From Nocardioides albidus (lineage in GTDB: Bacteria > Actinomycetota > Actinomycetes > Propionibacteriales > Nocardioidaceae), in the NCBI RefSeq assembly GCF_006335005.1, contig NZ_VDMP01000021.1:24089-88088 (forward strand): a stretch of 64,000 nt of DNA, written 5' to 3'. This document shows, piece by piece, positions 18,719-30,913 of the stretch (its first letter is position 1; each line of letters starts with the position of its first letter). The notes below the pieces were generated by a model. That model had not been told where the DNA came from, searched no databases, and saw only the letters and a program-made list of their open reading frames with translations. Position numbers and translations under genes: made by a program.

Positions 18719-19228
18719 CTACCCTGACAGACCGTCGGCCTCCGGTGTCGTGCGGAAGGACGGCGCCCGGCGCTCGCCCCACCACGACCCGCCGTCGTCG
18801 GTCCAGTGGTCGGCCGGGTCGACGTCGGGATGCTCGGTCACGAGGGCGAGCAGGTCCGTCGCGGAGTGGGCGTTGCCGGGCGTGGCGGCGGCCAGGAGGG
18901 CCTCGTCGCCCTGGTCCTCGCTGAGGTCGGGAGGGACGACGAGCACCCGCAGGACGCTGCCGTCCGCGGTGGTCAGCTCGATGGTGTGCGGCAGGTCCGC
19001 GTCGAGCGGTCCGGCCTCGACGCTGCCGCCGGCGACCGGCACCCGGTCCGGCGGGGGCGCGTCCCAGTCCGCCGTGAAGACGAGCGCGCGGACGATCCGG
19101 CCATGCTCGGCGGGGAAGTGATCGACCAGATCGGCCAGCTCCACGGCCAGATCGCGGCTCCGCGGCCACCAGCCGCCGTCGAGACGGTCGGCGCCCCCGG
19201 CGCGTCCCATCCTCAGGCGCAATGTCAT
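18719..19228 (-). CDS. DUF5994 family protein
   Basis: 169 aa soluble protein with the LDGGWWPRSRDLAVELADL segment characteristic of the actinobacterial DUF5994 family; function unknown. GGAAGGGG precedes the ATG by 4 nt. Only 4 bases separate it from the FAD oxidoreductase, so they probably share a transcript, but nothing in the sequence links them functionally. Confidence 0.7.
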   Translation of the reverse strand: MTLRLRMGRAGGADRLDGGWWPRSRDLAVELADLVDHFPAEHGRIVRALVFTADWDAPPPDRVPVAGGSVEAGPLDADLPHTIELTTADGSVLRVLVVPPDLSEDQGDEALLAAATPGNAHSATDLLALVTEHPDVDPADHWTDDGGSWWGERRAPSFRTTPEADGLSG

Positions 19229-19293
19229 GACGCCCCTTCCGATCGGACCCTTGTCGCCACCCTAGCCGCGCGCACCGCGATCCCGGACCGGTC

Positions 19294-20868
19294 TCAGCCG
19301 GTCGCGGTCGGCGACTCCGGCCGCGAGCCGCCGGTGGGAGCACCGGCCATCAGCGCGGTGATGGCCTCGCGGTCGCGCTCGCACACGCTGCCCCAGCCCG
19401 GCTGGTAGCCGACCAGCTCGCGCAGCGAGAGCGTCTCGCGCTGCGCGAAGAGGATCTCGATGTCGCCGGCGTCGATCAGGCCGGGGTGCACCACGCCGCA
19501 GGTCTCGCTGACCTTGAGCAGGTCGCGGCGCAGCGTCTTCACGTAGTTGGCGTAGCGCACCGCCTTCAGCGCCGGGTCCAGCCCGTGCGCCAGCCAGGGG
19601 TTCTGGGTCGCGACCCCCGTGGGACAGGTGTCGGTGTGGCACTTCTGCGCCTGGATGCAGCCGATCGACAGCATCGCCTCGCGACCGACGTTGACCAGGT
19701 CGCAGCCGAGCGCGAGCGCGACGATCGCGTTGTCGGGCAGGCCGAGCTTGCCGGAGCCGACGAAGGCCACGTCGTCGGCGAGGCCGGCGCGCGCGAACGC
19801 GGCGTACACGCGAGGGAAGCCGAACCGGAAGGGCAGCGAGACGGAGTCGCTGAAGATCATCGGCGCCGCGCCCGTGCCGCCCTCGCCGCCGTCCACGGTG
19901 ACGAAGTCGACGCCGCGGTCACCGCGGGCCATGGCGGCGACGAGGTCGTCCCAGAAGTCCATCACCCCCACGGCCGCCTTGATCCCCACCGGAAGCCCGG
20001 TCGCGTCCGCCAGGAGCTCGACCCAGTCGAGGAGGCTGTCCACGTCGGAGAACTCCGCGTGCCGCGACGGGCTCACGCAGTCCTTGCCCTCCTCCACGCC
20101 GCGGATCTCCGCGATCTCCGCCGTCACCTTCGCGCCCGGCAGGAGCCCGCCGAGACCCGGCTTCGCGCCCTGGCTGAGCTTGATCTCGATCGCGCGCACC
20201 GGGGCCCCGGCGACCACGTCCTTGAGCCGGTCGAGGTCGAAGCGCCCGCGACTGTCGCGGCAGCCGAAGTAGCCGGTCCCGATCTGCAGCACCAGCTCTC
20301 CACCGTTGCGGTGGTACGGCGACAGGCCGCCCTCACCGGTGTTGTGCAGGCAGCCCGCCAGGGCGGCTCCCCGGTTGAGGGCCTCGATGGCGGTGTGCGA
20401 GAGCGAGCCGAAGCTCATCGCGGAGATGTTGACCAGCGACGCGGGCCGGAACGCGCCCCTTCGTCCGCGGGCCGCGCCCACGACCTTGGCGCACGGCAGC
20501 GGCGTCTCCTCCCCCGCGTGGGAGCCCGACGGCGGAGCGGTGTCGCCGAAGGTGCGGTGCTTGATGATCGTGTAGCCCTCGGTGTGCTCGACGTCGTTGT
20601 CGGTGCCGAAGCCGAAGTAGTTGTTCTCGAGCTTCGCCGAGGCGTAGATCCAGCGTCGCTGGTCGCGGGAGAACGGCCGCTCCTCGTCGTTGCCGGCGAC
20701 GATGTACTGCCGCAGCTCGGGACCGACGGCCTCCAGCAGATAGCGCGCGTGGCCCAGCACCGGGAAGTTGCGGAGCAGCGCGTGCTGCCGCTGGCGCAGG
20801 TCGCGCGCCGCCAGCCCGGCGATGCCGGCGAGTGCGGCGGCCGGGATCGCCCGCGCCCATCGGTTCAT
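19294..20868 (-). CDS. FMN-binding glutamate synthase-like protein
   Basis: 524 aa. A hydrophobic N-terminal helix (about 8-22) precedes a GltS-type TIM barrel with GGEGGTGAAP (FMN/2-oxoglutarate region) and Cys-Ile-Gln-Ala-Gln-Lys-Cys-His-Thr-Asp-Thr-Cys, the three-cysteine 3Fe-4S motif of glutamate synthases. There is no glutaminase domain, so it is the short single-domain family, whose reaction is not established. It is divergent from the lipoate ligase-like gene. Confidence 0.87.
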   Translation of the reverse strand: MNRWARAIPAAALAGIAGLAARDLRQRQHALLRNFPVLGHARYLLEAVGPELRQYIVAGNDEERPFSRDQRRWIYASAKLENNYFGFGTDNDVEHTEGYTIIKHRTFGDTAPPSGSHAGEETPLPCAKVVGAARGRRGAFRPASLVNISAMSFGSLSHTAIEALNRGAALAGCLHNTGEGGLSPYHRNGGELVLQIGTGYFGCRDSRGRFDLDRLKDVVAGAPVRAIEIKLSQGAKPGLGGLLPGAKVTAEIAEIRGVEEGKDCVSPSRHAEFSDVDSLLDWVELLADATGLPVGIKAAVGVMDFWDDLVAAMARGDRGVDFVTVDGGEGGTGAAPMIFSDSVSLPFRFGFPRVYAAFARAGLADDVAFVGSGKLGLPDNAIVALALGCDLVNVGREAMLSIGCIQAQKCHTDTCPTGVATQNPWLAHGLDPALKAVRYANYVKTLRRDLLKVSETCGVVHPGLIDAGDIEILFAQRETLSLRELVGYQPGWGSVCERDREAITALMAGAPTGGSRPESPTATG

Positions 20869-20937
20869 GGGCTTGCGCTACCCGACGCGGCACGGGCCAT
20901 GCCCGTCCGGGCTCCGGAGGCTCGTCCGGCACAATCC

Positions 20938-21618
20938 ATGACCGTGCAGGTGCGCCACGTGACCGGGTCGATCGCCGACTTCCACGCGCGCCCGATCCCG
21001 GACGACCTCGCGGAGGCGGAGGTCTGGTCCTTCGAGCCCGACGGGCCGGCGCTCGTCCTCGGCAGCGCCCAGGACCACACGACCGCGGACGCCGCCGCGA
21101 CCGCCGCGGCCGGCGTGGACGTCGTACGCCGCCGCAGCGGTGGCGGCGCCGTGCACGTCGACCCCGCCCGGTGCGTGTGGCTCGACGTCGTCGTGCCCCG
21201 CCACGACCCGCGGTGGAGCGACGACCTCCGGGAGTCGGTCTACTGGCTCGGCGAGGCGTGGCGGCGGGCGCTCGCGACCCTCGGCGTGGAGTCCGAGCTC
21301 TACCGCGGCGGCCTCGAACAGACCCCGTGGGGGCGGTTGGTCTGCTTCGCCGCCCTCGGCCCCGGCGAGGTGCTCGTCGAGGGCCGCAAGCTGGTGGGGA
21401 TCTCGCAGCGGCGCACGAAGGCGGGGGCCCGCTTCCAGTGCATCGCCTACGACCACTGGGACCCGTTCGACGTCCTCGACCTGCTGCAGATGACGAGCGC
21501 CGATCGCGCGGCCGCCGGCGCCGACCTGCGCGACCGGGCGACCGGTGTCGGCTCCCGTCTGACGGAGCTCAGGAAGGCGGTCCTCGGCGAGCTGGTTGGC
21601 GACAGATCCATGCACTGA
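20938..21618 (+). CDS. Lipoate/biotin protein ligase-like protein
   Basis: 226 aa member of the biotin/lipoate A/B protein ligase family. RRRSGGGAVHVD is the lipoyl-AMP-binding RRxSGGGAV motif, and GRKLVGISQRR carries the conserved Lys. It is shorter than LplA and lacks its C-terminal domain, so it may be a transferase or a ligase needing a partner. The pyruvate dehydrogenase E2 gene nearby is a potential lipoylation target, which is inference. ATG 20938 has no close Shine-Dalgarno; GTG 20944 is an alternative start 8 nt after CACAAT. Confidence 0.8.
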   Translation: MTVQVRHVTGSIADFHARPIPDDLAEAEVWSFEPDGPALVLGSAQDHTTADAAATAAAGVDVVRRRSGGGAVHVDPARCVWLDVVVPRHDPRWSDDLRESVYWLGEAWRRALATLGVESELYRGGLEQTPWGRLVCFAALGPGEVLVEGRKLVGISQRRTKAGARFQCIAYDHWDPFDVLDLLQMTSADRAAAGADLRDRATGVGSRLTELRKAVLGELVGDRSMH

Positions 21619-21630
21619 CAGCATGGGTGC

Positions 21631-22527
21631 ATGGAGCTGGACACGATCCGCGCATTCCTGGCGGTGGCCGACGGCAGCACGGTGACCGAGACGGCGGATC
21701 TGGTCCACCGCACGCAGCCCGCGGTCTCGCGGGCCCTCGCGCGCCTCGAGCGGGACGTCGGCACTCCGCTCTTCCAGCGCGTCGGGCGCGGCCTGGTGCT
21801 CACCCCCGCCGGCCGCGAGCTCGTCCATCACGCCCGCGAGACCCTCGACTCCTACGAGCGCGGGGTCCGCTCGGTGCAGGACATCACCGCTCCCGACGGG
21901 GGCTTCGTCCCGGTCGCCTTCCTCCACACCCTCGGCACCTGGCTGGTGCCGGAGCTGATCCGCACCTTCCGCGCCCGGCGCCCGCAGGTGCGCTTCGACC
22001 TGCGCCAGCACGGCGACGCCGGCCTCGTCGACGACCTGCTGGGAGGCGCCGTCGACCTCGCCATCACCGGCGACCTCCCGGAGCCGGGCCAGCTGGAGAG
22101 CCGCCGGCTCTTCCTCGAGCCGCTGCGCCTGGTGGTGCCGCCCGACCACCGGCTCGCCGCCCGGCGTACCGCCCGGCTCGCGGACATGGCGGACGAGCAG
22201 TTCATCGTGCTCAAGCCGGGCTTCAGCCTGCGTGCCGTCACCGAGGACCTCTGCGCCGAGGTCGGCTTCACGCCGCGGATCGGCTTCGAGGGCGAGGAGG
22301 TCGAGACGCTGCGCGGTCTGGTGTCCGCTGGTCTCGGCGTCGCGCTGCTGCCCGAGCCCCGCGGCGGCGCCTCCCCCGCGGCACCGTCGCTGCGGGTCAA
22401 GGACGTCCGCGCCTTCCGCGAGATCGGGCTGGCCTGGGTCCGCGACCGGACCCTGCCCCCCGCCTCGGCACACTTCCGCGAGCACGTGCTGCGCACCAGC
22501 CGGAAGATCCATGTGTCTGACACATGA
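21631..22527 (+). CDS. LysR-family transcriptional regulator
   Basis: 298 aa with an N-terminal helix-turn-helix (about 1-60: FLAVADGSTVTETADLVHRTQPAVSRALARLE) and a LysR ligand-binding domain. It starts 12 bases after the lipoate ligase-like gene and ends 86 bases before aceE, all on the plus strand. Its last codons form a perfect palindrome (22510-22526) that may serve the aceE promoter. Whether it regulates aceE is not shown. Confidence 0.9.
   Translation: MELDTIRAFLAVADGSTVTETADLVHRTQPAVSRALARLERDVGTPLFQRVGRGLVLTPAGRELVHHARETLDSYERGVRSVQDITAPDGGFVPVAFLHTLGTWLVPELIRTFRARRPQVRFDLRQHGDAGLVDDLLGGAVDLAITGDLPEPGQLESRRLFLEPLRLVVPPDHRLAARRTARLADMADEQFIVLKPGFSLRAVTEDLCAEVGFTPRIGFEGEEVETLRGLVSAGLGVALLPEPRGGASPAAPSLRVKDVRAFREIGLAWVRDRTLPPASAHFREHVLRTSRKIHVSDT
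22510..22526. promoter_or_regulatory. Palindrome upstream of aceE
   Basis: CATGTGTC-T-GACACATG is a perfect 8-bp inverted repeat around one base, spanning the end of the LysR gene and most of its stop codon, 88 bp before the aceE start. The core TGTCTGACA resembles operators of FadR-type GntR regulators. It may control the pyruvate dehydrogenase operon; the binding protein is unknown. Confidence 0.55.
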
Positions 22528-22613
22528 TTCGTCTCTCATCTAGTCATTGGACGCATAGCGAACCGGCACCGGAGGATGGTGGTGCCCGTCACCCGCCGAC
22601 CTGAGGACACCCG

Positions 22614-25262
<2,649 letters not shown>

Positions 25263-25273
25263 GGACAGTAGAA

Positions 25274-26545
25274 GTGGACAACTCCGTGGACATCCGCGTT
25301 CCCGACATCGGTGACTTCTCCGACGTACCCGTCATCGAGGTGCTCGTCGCCCCCGGCGCCGTCGTACGTGCCGAGGACCCGCTCATCACCCTGGAGACCG
25401 ACAAGGCCACCATGGAGGTGCCCTCGCCGGTCGACGGCACCATCGTGTCGATCTCGGTCGGCGTCGGCGACACGGTCAGCCAGGGCACGGTGATCGCGGT
25501 CGCCGCGACCGCCGCCGCCGAGCCCGCACCGGCTGCCGCGGTCGCGGAGACCCCCGCGCCGGTGGTCGAGGAGGCCGCGCAGAGCGCCCCGGTGGCCGAG
25601 GCGGCCGCCCCGACCGCTCCGGTCGGCCGTCCCGAGACCCCCGAGGCCGACGGCCTGCGCGCCACCCCCCTGGTCCGCCGCCTCGCCCGCGAGCTCGAGG
25701 TCGACCTGACCGCCGTCAGCGGCAGCGGCCCGAAGGGCCGGGTCACCAAGCAGGACCTGCTCACCCACTACGACCGCAGCGTGGCGCCCGCGGCCGGCGG
25801 TTCCCCCGCGGGTGCGGGGATCCCGCCGATCCCGGAGGTCGACTTCTCGAAGTTCGGGCCCGTCCGGCGGGTCCCGCTCTCCCGGATCAAGAAGCTCTCG
25901 GGCCCGCACCTGCACCGCTCCTGGCTCAACGTCCCGCATGTCACCCACGCCGACGAGGCCGACATCACCGAGCTCGACGCCTACCGTCGCGAGCTCGACG
26001 AGCAGGCGAAGGCCGACGGCTACCGGGTGACTCTGCTCAGCTTCCTGATGAAGGCGGCGGCCTCGGCCCTGCGCAAGCATCCCGAGGTCAACAGCTCGCT
26101 GTCCGGCGAGGAGCTGGTGCTCAAGGACTACGTGCACGTCGGCGTCGCCGTCGACACCCCCGACGGACTGATCGTCCCGGTCGTGCGCGACGTCGACCGC
26201 AAGGGCATCCTCGAGCTCAGCCAGGAGCTCGGCGAGCTCTCCGCCCGGGCCCGCGACGGCAAGCTCAGCGCCGCCGACCTGCAGGGCGCGACGTTCACGA
26301 TCAGCAGCCTCGGCGGCATCGGCGGCACGCACTTCACGCCGATCGTCAACGCACCGGAGGTGGCCATCCTCGGCGTCGTACGCTCGAAGATGGCTCCGGT
26401 GTGGGACGGCGAGACATTCGTCCCGCGCCTGATGCTCCCGCTGTGCCTGTCCTACGACCACCGTGTCATCGACGGCGCACTGGCCGCCCGCTTCACCGCC
26501 CACCTGGCGCACCTGGCCGCCGACGTACGACGCTTGGCCCTCTGA
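25274..26545 (+). CDS. Dihydrolipoamide acyltransferase E2
   Basis: 423 aa. A lipoyl domain (1-80; lipoyl Lys44 in ETDKATME), an Ala/Pro-rich linker, a peripheral-subunit-binding domain (about 130-165; ATPLVRRLARELEVDL) and the catalytic domain with SYDHRVIDG (His396, Asp400) are all present. The frame is open far upstream; GTG 25274 is chosen because GAGG at 25261-25264 precedes it and VDNSVDIRVPDIGDF is a normal lipoyl-domain start. With aceE just upstream it should be the pyruvate complex E2; no E3 gene is in the window. Confidence 0.93.
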   Translation: MDNSVDIRVPDIGDFSDVPVIEVLVAPGAVVRAEDPLITLETDKATMEVPSPVDGTIVSISVGVGDTVSQGTVIAVAATAAAEPAPAAAVAETPAPVVEEAAQSAPVAEAAAPTAPVGRPETPEADGLRATPLVRRLARELEVDLTAVSGSGPKGRVTKQDLLTHYDRSVAPAAGGSPAGAGIPPIPEVDFSKFGPVRRVPLSRIKKLSGPHLHRSWLNVPHVTHADEADITELDAYRRELDEQAKADGYRVTLLSFLMKAAASALRKHPEVNSSLSGEELVLKDYVHVGVAVDTPDGLIVPVVRDVDRKGILELSQELGELSARARDGKLSAADLQGATFTISSLGGIGGTHFTPIVNAPEVAILGVVRSKMAPVWDGETFVPRLMLPLCLSYDHRVIDGALAARFTAHLAHLAADVRRLAL

Positions 26546-26574
26546 CACCCGCACAGCCGACTGCAGGAGGTCTC

Positions 26575-29500
26575 ATGTTCTCGAAGGTCCTCGTCGCCAA
26601 CCGGGGCGAGATCGCGATCCGGGCCTTCCGGGCGGCGTACGAGCTGGGAGCGGCCACGGTCGCGGTCTTCCCCTATGAGGACCGCGGCTCCGAGCACCGG
26701 CTGAAGGCCGACGAGGCCTACCAGATCGGCGAGCGCGGCCACCCGGTGCGGACCTACCTCGACCCGGACGCGATCGTCGCGGCGGCGGTGGCGTGCGGCG
26801 CGGACGCGATCTATCCGGGCTACGGCTTCCTGTCGGAGAACCCCGCACTGGCCGAGGCCTGCGCCGCCGCGGGGATCACCTTCGTGGGGCCCTCGGCCGA
26901 GGTGCTCACCCTGACCGGCAACAAGGCCCGTGCGATCGCCGCGGCCAAGGCGGCCGGCGTACCCACGCTGGCGTCGGTGGAGCCTTCGACCGATGTCGAA
27001 GCGCTCGTGGCGGCGGCCGAGGCGATCCCCGCGCCGCTGTTCGTCAAGGCGGTCGCCGGCGGCGGTGGCCGCGGCATGCGCCGGGTCGACGACCGGGCGC
27101 AGCTGCGCGAGGCGATCGAGACCTGCATGCGCGAGGCCGAGGGCGCGTTCGGCGATCCGACGGTGTTCATCGAGCAGGCCGTGGTGGACCCGCGGCACAT
27201 CGAGGTGCAGATCCTCGCCGACGGCTCGGGCAACGTGATGCACCTCTTCGAGCGGGACTGCTCGGTGCAGCGGCGGCACCAGAAGGTCGTCGAGATCGCG
27301 CCGGCGCCCGGCCTCGATCCCGAGCTGCGCGAGCGGATGTGCGCCGACGCGGTGCGCTTCGCCCGCGAGATCGGCTATTCGTGCGCGGGCACGGTCGAGT
27401 TCCTCCTCGACCCCGCCGGCAACTACGTGTTCATCGAGATGAACCCGCGGATCCAGGTCGAGCACACGGTGACCGAGGAGGTCACCGACGTCGACCTGGT
27501 CCAGGCGCAGCTGCGGATCGCCTCGGGCGAGACCCTCGCCGACCTTGACCTGTCCCAGGACACCGTGCGGCTGCGGGGCGCGGCGCTGCAGTGCCGGATC
27601 ACGACCGAGGACCCCGCCAACGGGTTCCGGCCCGACACCGGCACCATCACGGCCTACCGCTCCCCGGGCGGGGCGGGCGTGCGGATCGACGGCGGCACGA
27701 CCTTCACCGGTGCCGAGGTCAGCCCGCACTTCGACTCGATGCTCGCCAAGCTGACCTGCCGCGGACGCACGTTCGAGGACGCGGTCGCCCGTGCGCGGCG
27801 GGCGGTGGCGGAGTTCCGGATCCGCGGCGTGGCCACGAACATCCCGTTCCTGCAGGCGTTGCTGGACGACCCGGACTTCGCCGCGGCCTCGACAGGCTCC
27901 GTGACCACCTCGTTCATCGAGACCCATCCCCAGCTGCTGACCGCCCGCGCGTCGGGCGACCGCGGCACCCGGCTGCTCACCTACCTGGCCGACGTGACGG
28001 TGAACCAGCCGCACGGTCCGGTGCCGGTCTCGGTGGCGCCCGCGGCGAAGCTGCCCGCGGTCGACCTCGCCACCGCGCCGCCGGACGGGTCGCGCCAGCG
28101 GCTGCTCGAGATCGGACCCGAGGCCTTCGCCGACGAGCTGCGCGCCCGGTCGGGGGTCGCGGTCACCGACACGACCTTCCGCGACGCCCACCAGTCGCTG
28201 CTCGCCACCCGGGTGCGCACCCACGACCTCCTCGGCGTCGCCGGGCACGTCGCGCGGACGACCCCCGAGCTGTGGTCGATGGAGTGCTGGGGCGGGGCGA
28301 CGTACGACGTCGCGCTGCGCTTCCTGTCCGAAGACCCGTGGGACCGGCTGGCCAGGCTCCGCGAGGCCGTCCCCAACATCTGCCTGCAGATGCTCCTGCG
28401 CGGGCGCAACACGGTCGGCTACACGCCGTACCCGACCGCGGTGACCGACGCCTTCGTCGAGGAGGCCGCCGCCACGGGCATCGACGTGTTCCGGATCTTC
28501 GACGCGCTCAACGACGTCGAGCAGATGAGGCCGGCGATCGAGGCGGTGCGCGCCACCGGGACCGCGGTCGCCGAGGTCGCGCTGTGCTACACCGGCGACC
28601 TCTCCTCGCCGTCCGAGGAGCTCTACACGCTCGACTACTACCTGCGCCTCGCCGAGCGGATCGTCGACGCTGGCGCGCACGTCCTGGCGATCAAGGACAT
28701 GGCCGGGCTCCTGCGCGCGCCCGCGGCTCACACCCTGGTGACCGCGCTGCGCGGGCGCTTCGACCTGCCGGTGCACCTGCACACCCACGACACGGCCGGC
28801 GGCCAGCTCGCCACCCTCACCGCCGCGATCGCCGCGGGCGTGGACGCCGTCGACGCCGCCACCGCCTCCATGGCCGGCACCACCTCGCAGCCGCCGCTCT
28901 CCTCGCTGGTCGCGGCGACCGACCACTCGCCTCGGTCGACGGGGCTCTCCCTGTCGGCCGTCAACGCGCTCGAGCCCTACTGGGAGGCCGTACGCCGCCT
29001 CTACGCACCGTTCGAGTCCGGGCTCCCCGCGCCGACCGGCCGCGTCTACCGCCACGAGATCCCCGGCGGCCAGCTCTCCAACCTGCGCCAGCAGGCGATC
29101 GCGCTCGGCCTCGGCGAGAAGTTCGAGCAGGTCGAGGACATGTACGCCGCGGCCAACGACATCCTCGGCCGCGTCCCCAAGGTCACCCCGTCATCGAAGG
29201 TGATCGGCGACCTCGCCCTCGCGCTCGTGGCCGCCGGCGCCGATCCCGCGGCGTTCGAGGCCGACCCCTCGTCGTACGACATCCCGGCGTCGGTCATCGG
29301 GTTCCTGCACGGCGAGCTCGGCGACCCGCCGGGCGGCTGGCCCGAGCCCTTCCGCTCCAAGGCGATCGCCGGGCGGCCGTGGAGCCCGCCGGCCGAGACC
29401 CTGTCCGCCGAGGACGAGGCTGGCCTGGTCTCGGACCGCCGAGGGACCCTGAACCGCCTGCTCTTCCCCGGCCCGACCCGCGAGTTCGCCGAGGCGCGGG

Positions 29501-29961
29501 CGAGGTGGGGCGACCTGTCCGTCGTACCGACCACGGAGTTCCTCTACGGCCTCCAGCCCGACACCGAGCACGCCGTCGACATCGACGAGGGCAAGCGGGT
29601 CCTCGTCGAGCTCGAGGCCATCAGCGAGCCCGACGAGCGCGGCTACCGCACCGTCCTGGCCCGTCTCAACGGCCAGATCCGCCCCATCTCGGTGCGCGAC
29701 CGCTCGGTCTCGGCCGAGGTCGCCGCCGCCGAGAAGGCCGACCCCGCCCAGCCCGGCCACGTCGCCGCACCCTTCCAGGGCGCGGTCACCGTGACCGTCG
29801 CCGAGGGCGACGAGGTGGCGGCCGGCGACACCGTCGCCACCATCGAGGCGATGAAGATGGAGGCCGCCATCACCGCGCCCATGGGCGGAACGGTGAAGCG
29901 GCTCGCCATCCGCGGCACCCAGGCCGTCGACGGGGGCGACCTGATCCTCGAGCTGGCCTGA
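26575..29961 (+). CDS. pyc: Pyruvate carboxylase
   Basis: 1128 aa, full length for the single-chain enzyme that makes oxaloacetate from pyruvate, bicarbonate and ATP. Domains in order: biotin carboxylase (about 1-450; AGGGGRGMRRV and IEMNPRIQVEHTVTEE), carboxyltransferase (about 530-800; VTDTTFRDAHQSLLATR), the PYC allosteric/tetramerisation region, and the biotinyl domain with Lys1094 in EAMKMEAAI. AGGAGG stands 4 nt before the ATG. It is 29 bases after the E2 gene, so acetyl-CoA formation and anaplerosis may be coexpressed. Confidence 0.97.
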   Translation: MFSKVLVANRGEIAIRAFRAAYELGAATVAVFPYEDRGSEHRLKADEAYQIGERGHPVRTYLDPDAIVAAAVACGADAIYPGYGFLSENPALAEACAAAGITFVGPSAEVLTLTGNKARAIAAAKAAGVPTLASVEPSTDVEALVAAAEAIPAPLFVKAVAGGGGRGMRRVDDRAQLREAIETCMREAEGAFGDPTVFIEQAVVDPRHIEVQILADGSGNVMHLFERDCSVQRRHQKVVEIAPAPGLDPELRERMCADAVRFAREIGYSCAGTVEFLLDPAGNYVFIEMNPRIQVEHTVTEEVTDVDLVQAQLRIASGETLADLDLSQDTVRLRGAALQCRITTEDPANGFRPDTGTITAYRSPGGAGVRIDGGTTFTGAEVSPHFDSMLAKLTCRGRTFEDAVARARRAVAEFRIRGVATNIPFLQALLDDPDFAAASTGSVTTSFIETHPQLLTARASGDRGTRLLTYLADVTVNQPHGPVPVSVAPAAKLPAVDLATAPPDGSRQRLLEIGPEAFADELRARSGVAVTDTTFRDAHQSLLATRVRTHDLLGVAGHVARTTPELWSMECWGGATYDVALRFLSEDPWDRLARLREAVPNICLQMLLRGRNTVGYTPYPTAVTDAFVEEAAATGIDVFRIFDALNDVEQMRPAIEAVRATGTAVAEVALCYTGDLSSPSEELYTLDYYLRLAERIVDAGAHVLAIKDMAGLLRAPAAHTLVTALRGRFDLPVHLHTHDTAGGQLATLTAAIAAGVDAVDAATASMAGTTSQPPLSSLVAATDHSPRSTGLSLSAVNALEPYWEAVRRLYAPFESGLPAPTGRVYRHEIPGGQLSNLRQQAIALGLGEKFEQVEDMYAAANDILGRVPKVTPSSKVIGDLALALVAAGADPAAFEADPSSYDIPASVIGFLHGELGDPPGGWPEPFRSKAIAGRPWSPPAETLSAEDEAGLVSDRRGTLNRLLFPGPTREFAEARARWGDLSVVPTTEFLYGLQPDTEHAVDIDEGKRVLVELEAISEPDERGYRTVLARLNGQIRPISVRDRSVSAEVAAAEKADPAQPGHVAAPFQGAVTVTVAEGDEVAAGDTVATIEAMKMEAAITAPMGGTVKRLAIRGTQAVDGGDLILELA

Positions 29962-29965
29962 CCGC

Positions 29966-29982
29966 GATCAGTAGTACCAGGG
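29966..29982. repeat. 17-bp direct repeat, left copy (att-like)
   Basis: GATCAGTAGTACCAGGG, 4 bases after the pyc stop, recurs exactly at 33408-33424. The 70 bases after it, up to GACCTGCGGAAAC at 30036-30048, are also related to the sequence after the right copy. This has the look of an integration site beside a housekeeping gene. The rest of the gap to 30149 (GCGATTCTCCTGCCACGC around 30090) is related to 33341-33370. Confidence 0.75.
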
Positions 29983-30148
29983 AAAGCGTGGCACGCTCAG
30001 CGGGTGTTGGTGGGCATCGACGGCACTGTGCCGCTGACCTGCGGAAACGTGATTGGCGGCGTTGGCCGTCGACGGCCACAAGCGATTCTCCTGCCACGCT
30101 CTTGCTACGCACGCGGGCGGCCCATCCGGCGTCACTACCCTGTTCATC

Positions 30149-30850
30149 ATGCCCGTGCCGAAGGTCGTCGACTCCTTCCGCGCGTGCGTCGCGTTCAAGT
30201 CTCTCCAGACGCGCTGGGCGATCAAGAGCCGCTGGCGGCGACTGCGCGGTCACCATGGCGCGTTCAAGCATGGTGAGGTCAGCGGCCGCGCCGCTCACCT
30301 CACCGATCTGTGGGATCGGACCTGGCCCGTGGCCAGTCCCCTCGGCTACGAACTGCGGGGTGCGTACAGCGACCGATGGGTCCGGTTCCACAGCCTCCCC
30401 GAGCCGAAGCGGTACGCCGACAGTGACGCTGGGTGCGCCGAGATCCTCCGACGCCATCGCACGGTCCTTCGAGAACTCCACGGCTCGGCTGACCTGACCG
30501 ACCTCTGGGTGATCGCCGTCGACTGGGGCTCGGATGACCTCGCCGCCGGGTGGTCGAAAGGCCGCCTGCCGTCGGCCTGGCCCTGGCAGAGGCGGCAAGC
30601 CGAGGATGACCCCGACGCCGCCTTCAACTACTTCTGGGCCTCGTCCGGTTTGGCGGACGCCAGTATCGACTCTCTGTTGCTCGCGGCCGCCGACGACGAG
30701 GGCCGTTTCGTCATCGGGGCTCCCGATCTTGAGTGGCTCTACTGCCCGTACGACGGCGGAGCCGACGTTCTACTCCCGAGCGCCGTCGAGCGCGACGCGC
30801 TCATGAAGCGCCACGCCGACTGGCTGTCGGCGCATCCTCAGGGACTCTGA
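30149..30850 (+). CDS. DUF3885-like hypothetical protein
   Basis: 233 aa from ATG 30149; the frame is open further upstream into repeat sequence, so the start is uncertain. RFHSLPEPKRYADSDAGCAE followed by an invariant-looking LRRHRTVLREL matches the DUF3885 pattern. C-terminal half: DAAFNYFWASSGLADASIDS, DLEWLYCPYDGGADVLLPS and ERDALMKRHADWLSAHPQGL. No enzyme motif is visible. DUF3885-like proteins are often found in accessory or polymorphic-toxin surroundings as possible immunity proteins; that role is inference. A broken paralogue of the C-terminus lies at 32405-32541. Confidence 0.65.
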   Translation: MPVPKVVDSFRACVAFKSLQTRWAIKSRWRRLRGHHGAFKHGEVSGRAAHLTDLWDRTWPVASPLGYELRGAYSDRWVRFHSLPEPKRYADSDAGCAEILRRHRTVLRELHGSADLTDLWVIAVDWGSDDLAAGWSKGRLPSAWPWQRRQAEDDPDAAFNYFWASSGLADASIDSLLLAAADDEGRFVIGAPDLEWLYCPYDGGADVLLPSAVERDALMKRHADWLSAHPQGL

Positions 30851-30913
30851 CCTGTGACCGATGGCGGAGCTCCGAGGAAGAGCGTCCCGTCGCAGAGCTG
30901 ACCGAGCAACACT

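Noticed and set aside
29968-30225. Minus-strand frame of 85 codons ending PWYY, with a similar ending at 33410
   Set aside because: The shared ending comes from the 17-bp direct repeat read on the minus strand. The frames differ otherwise and lack start signals, so the repeat is treated as non-coding.
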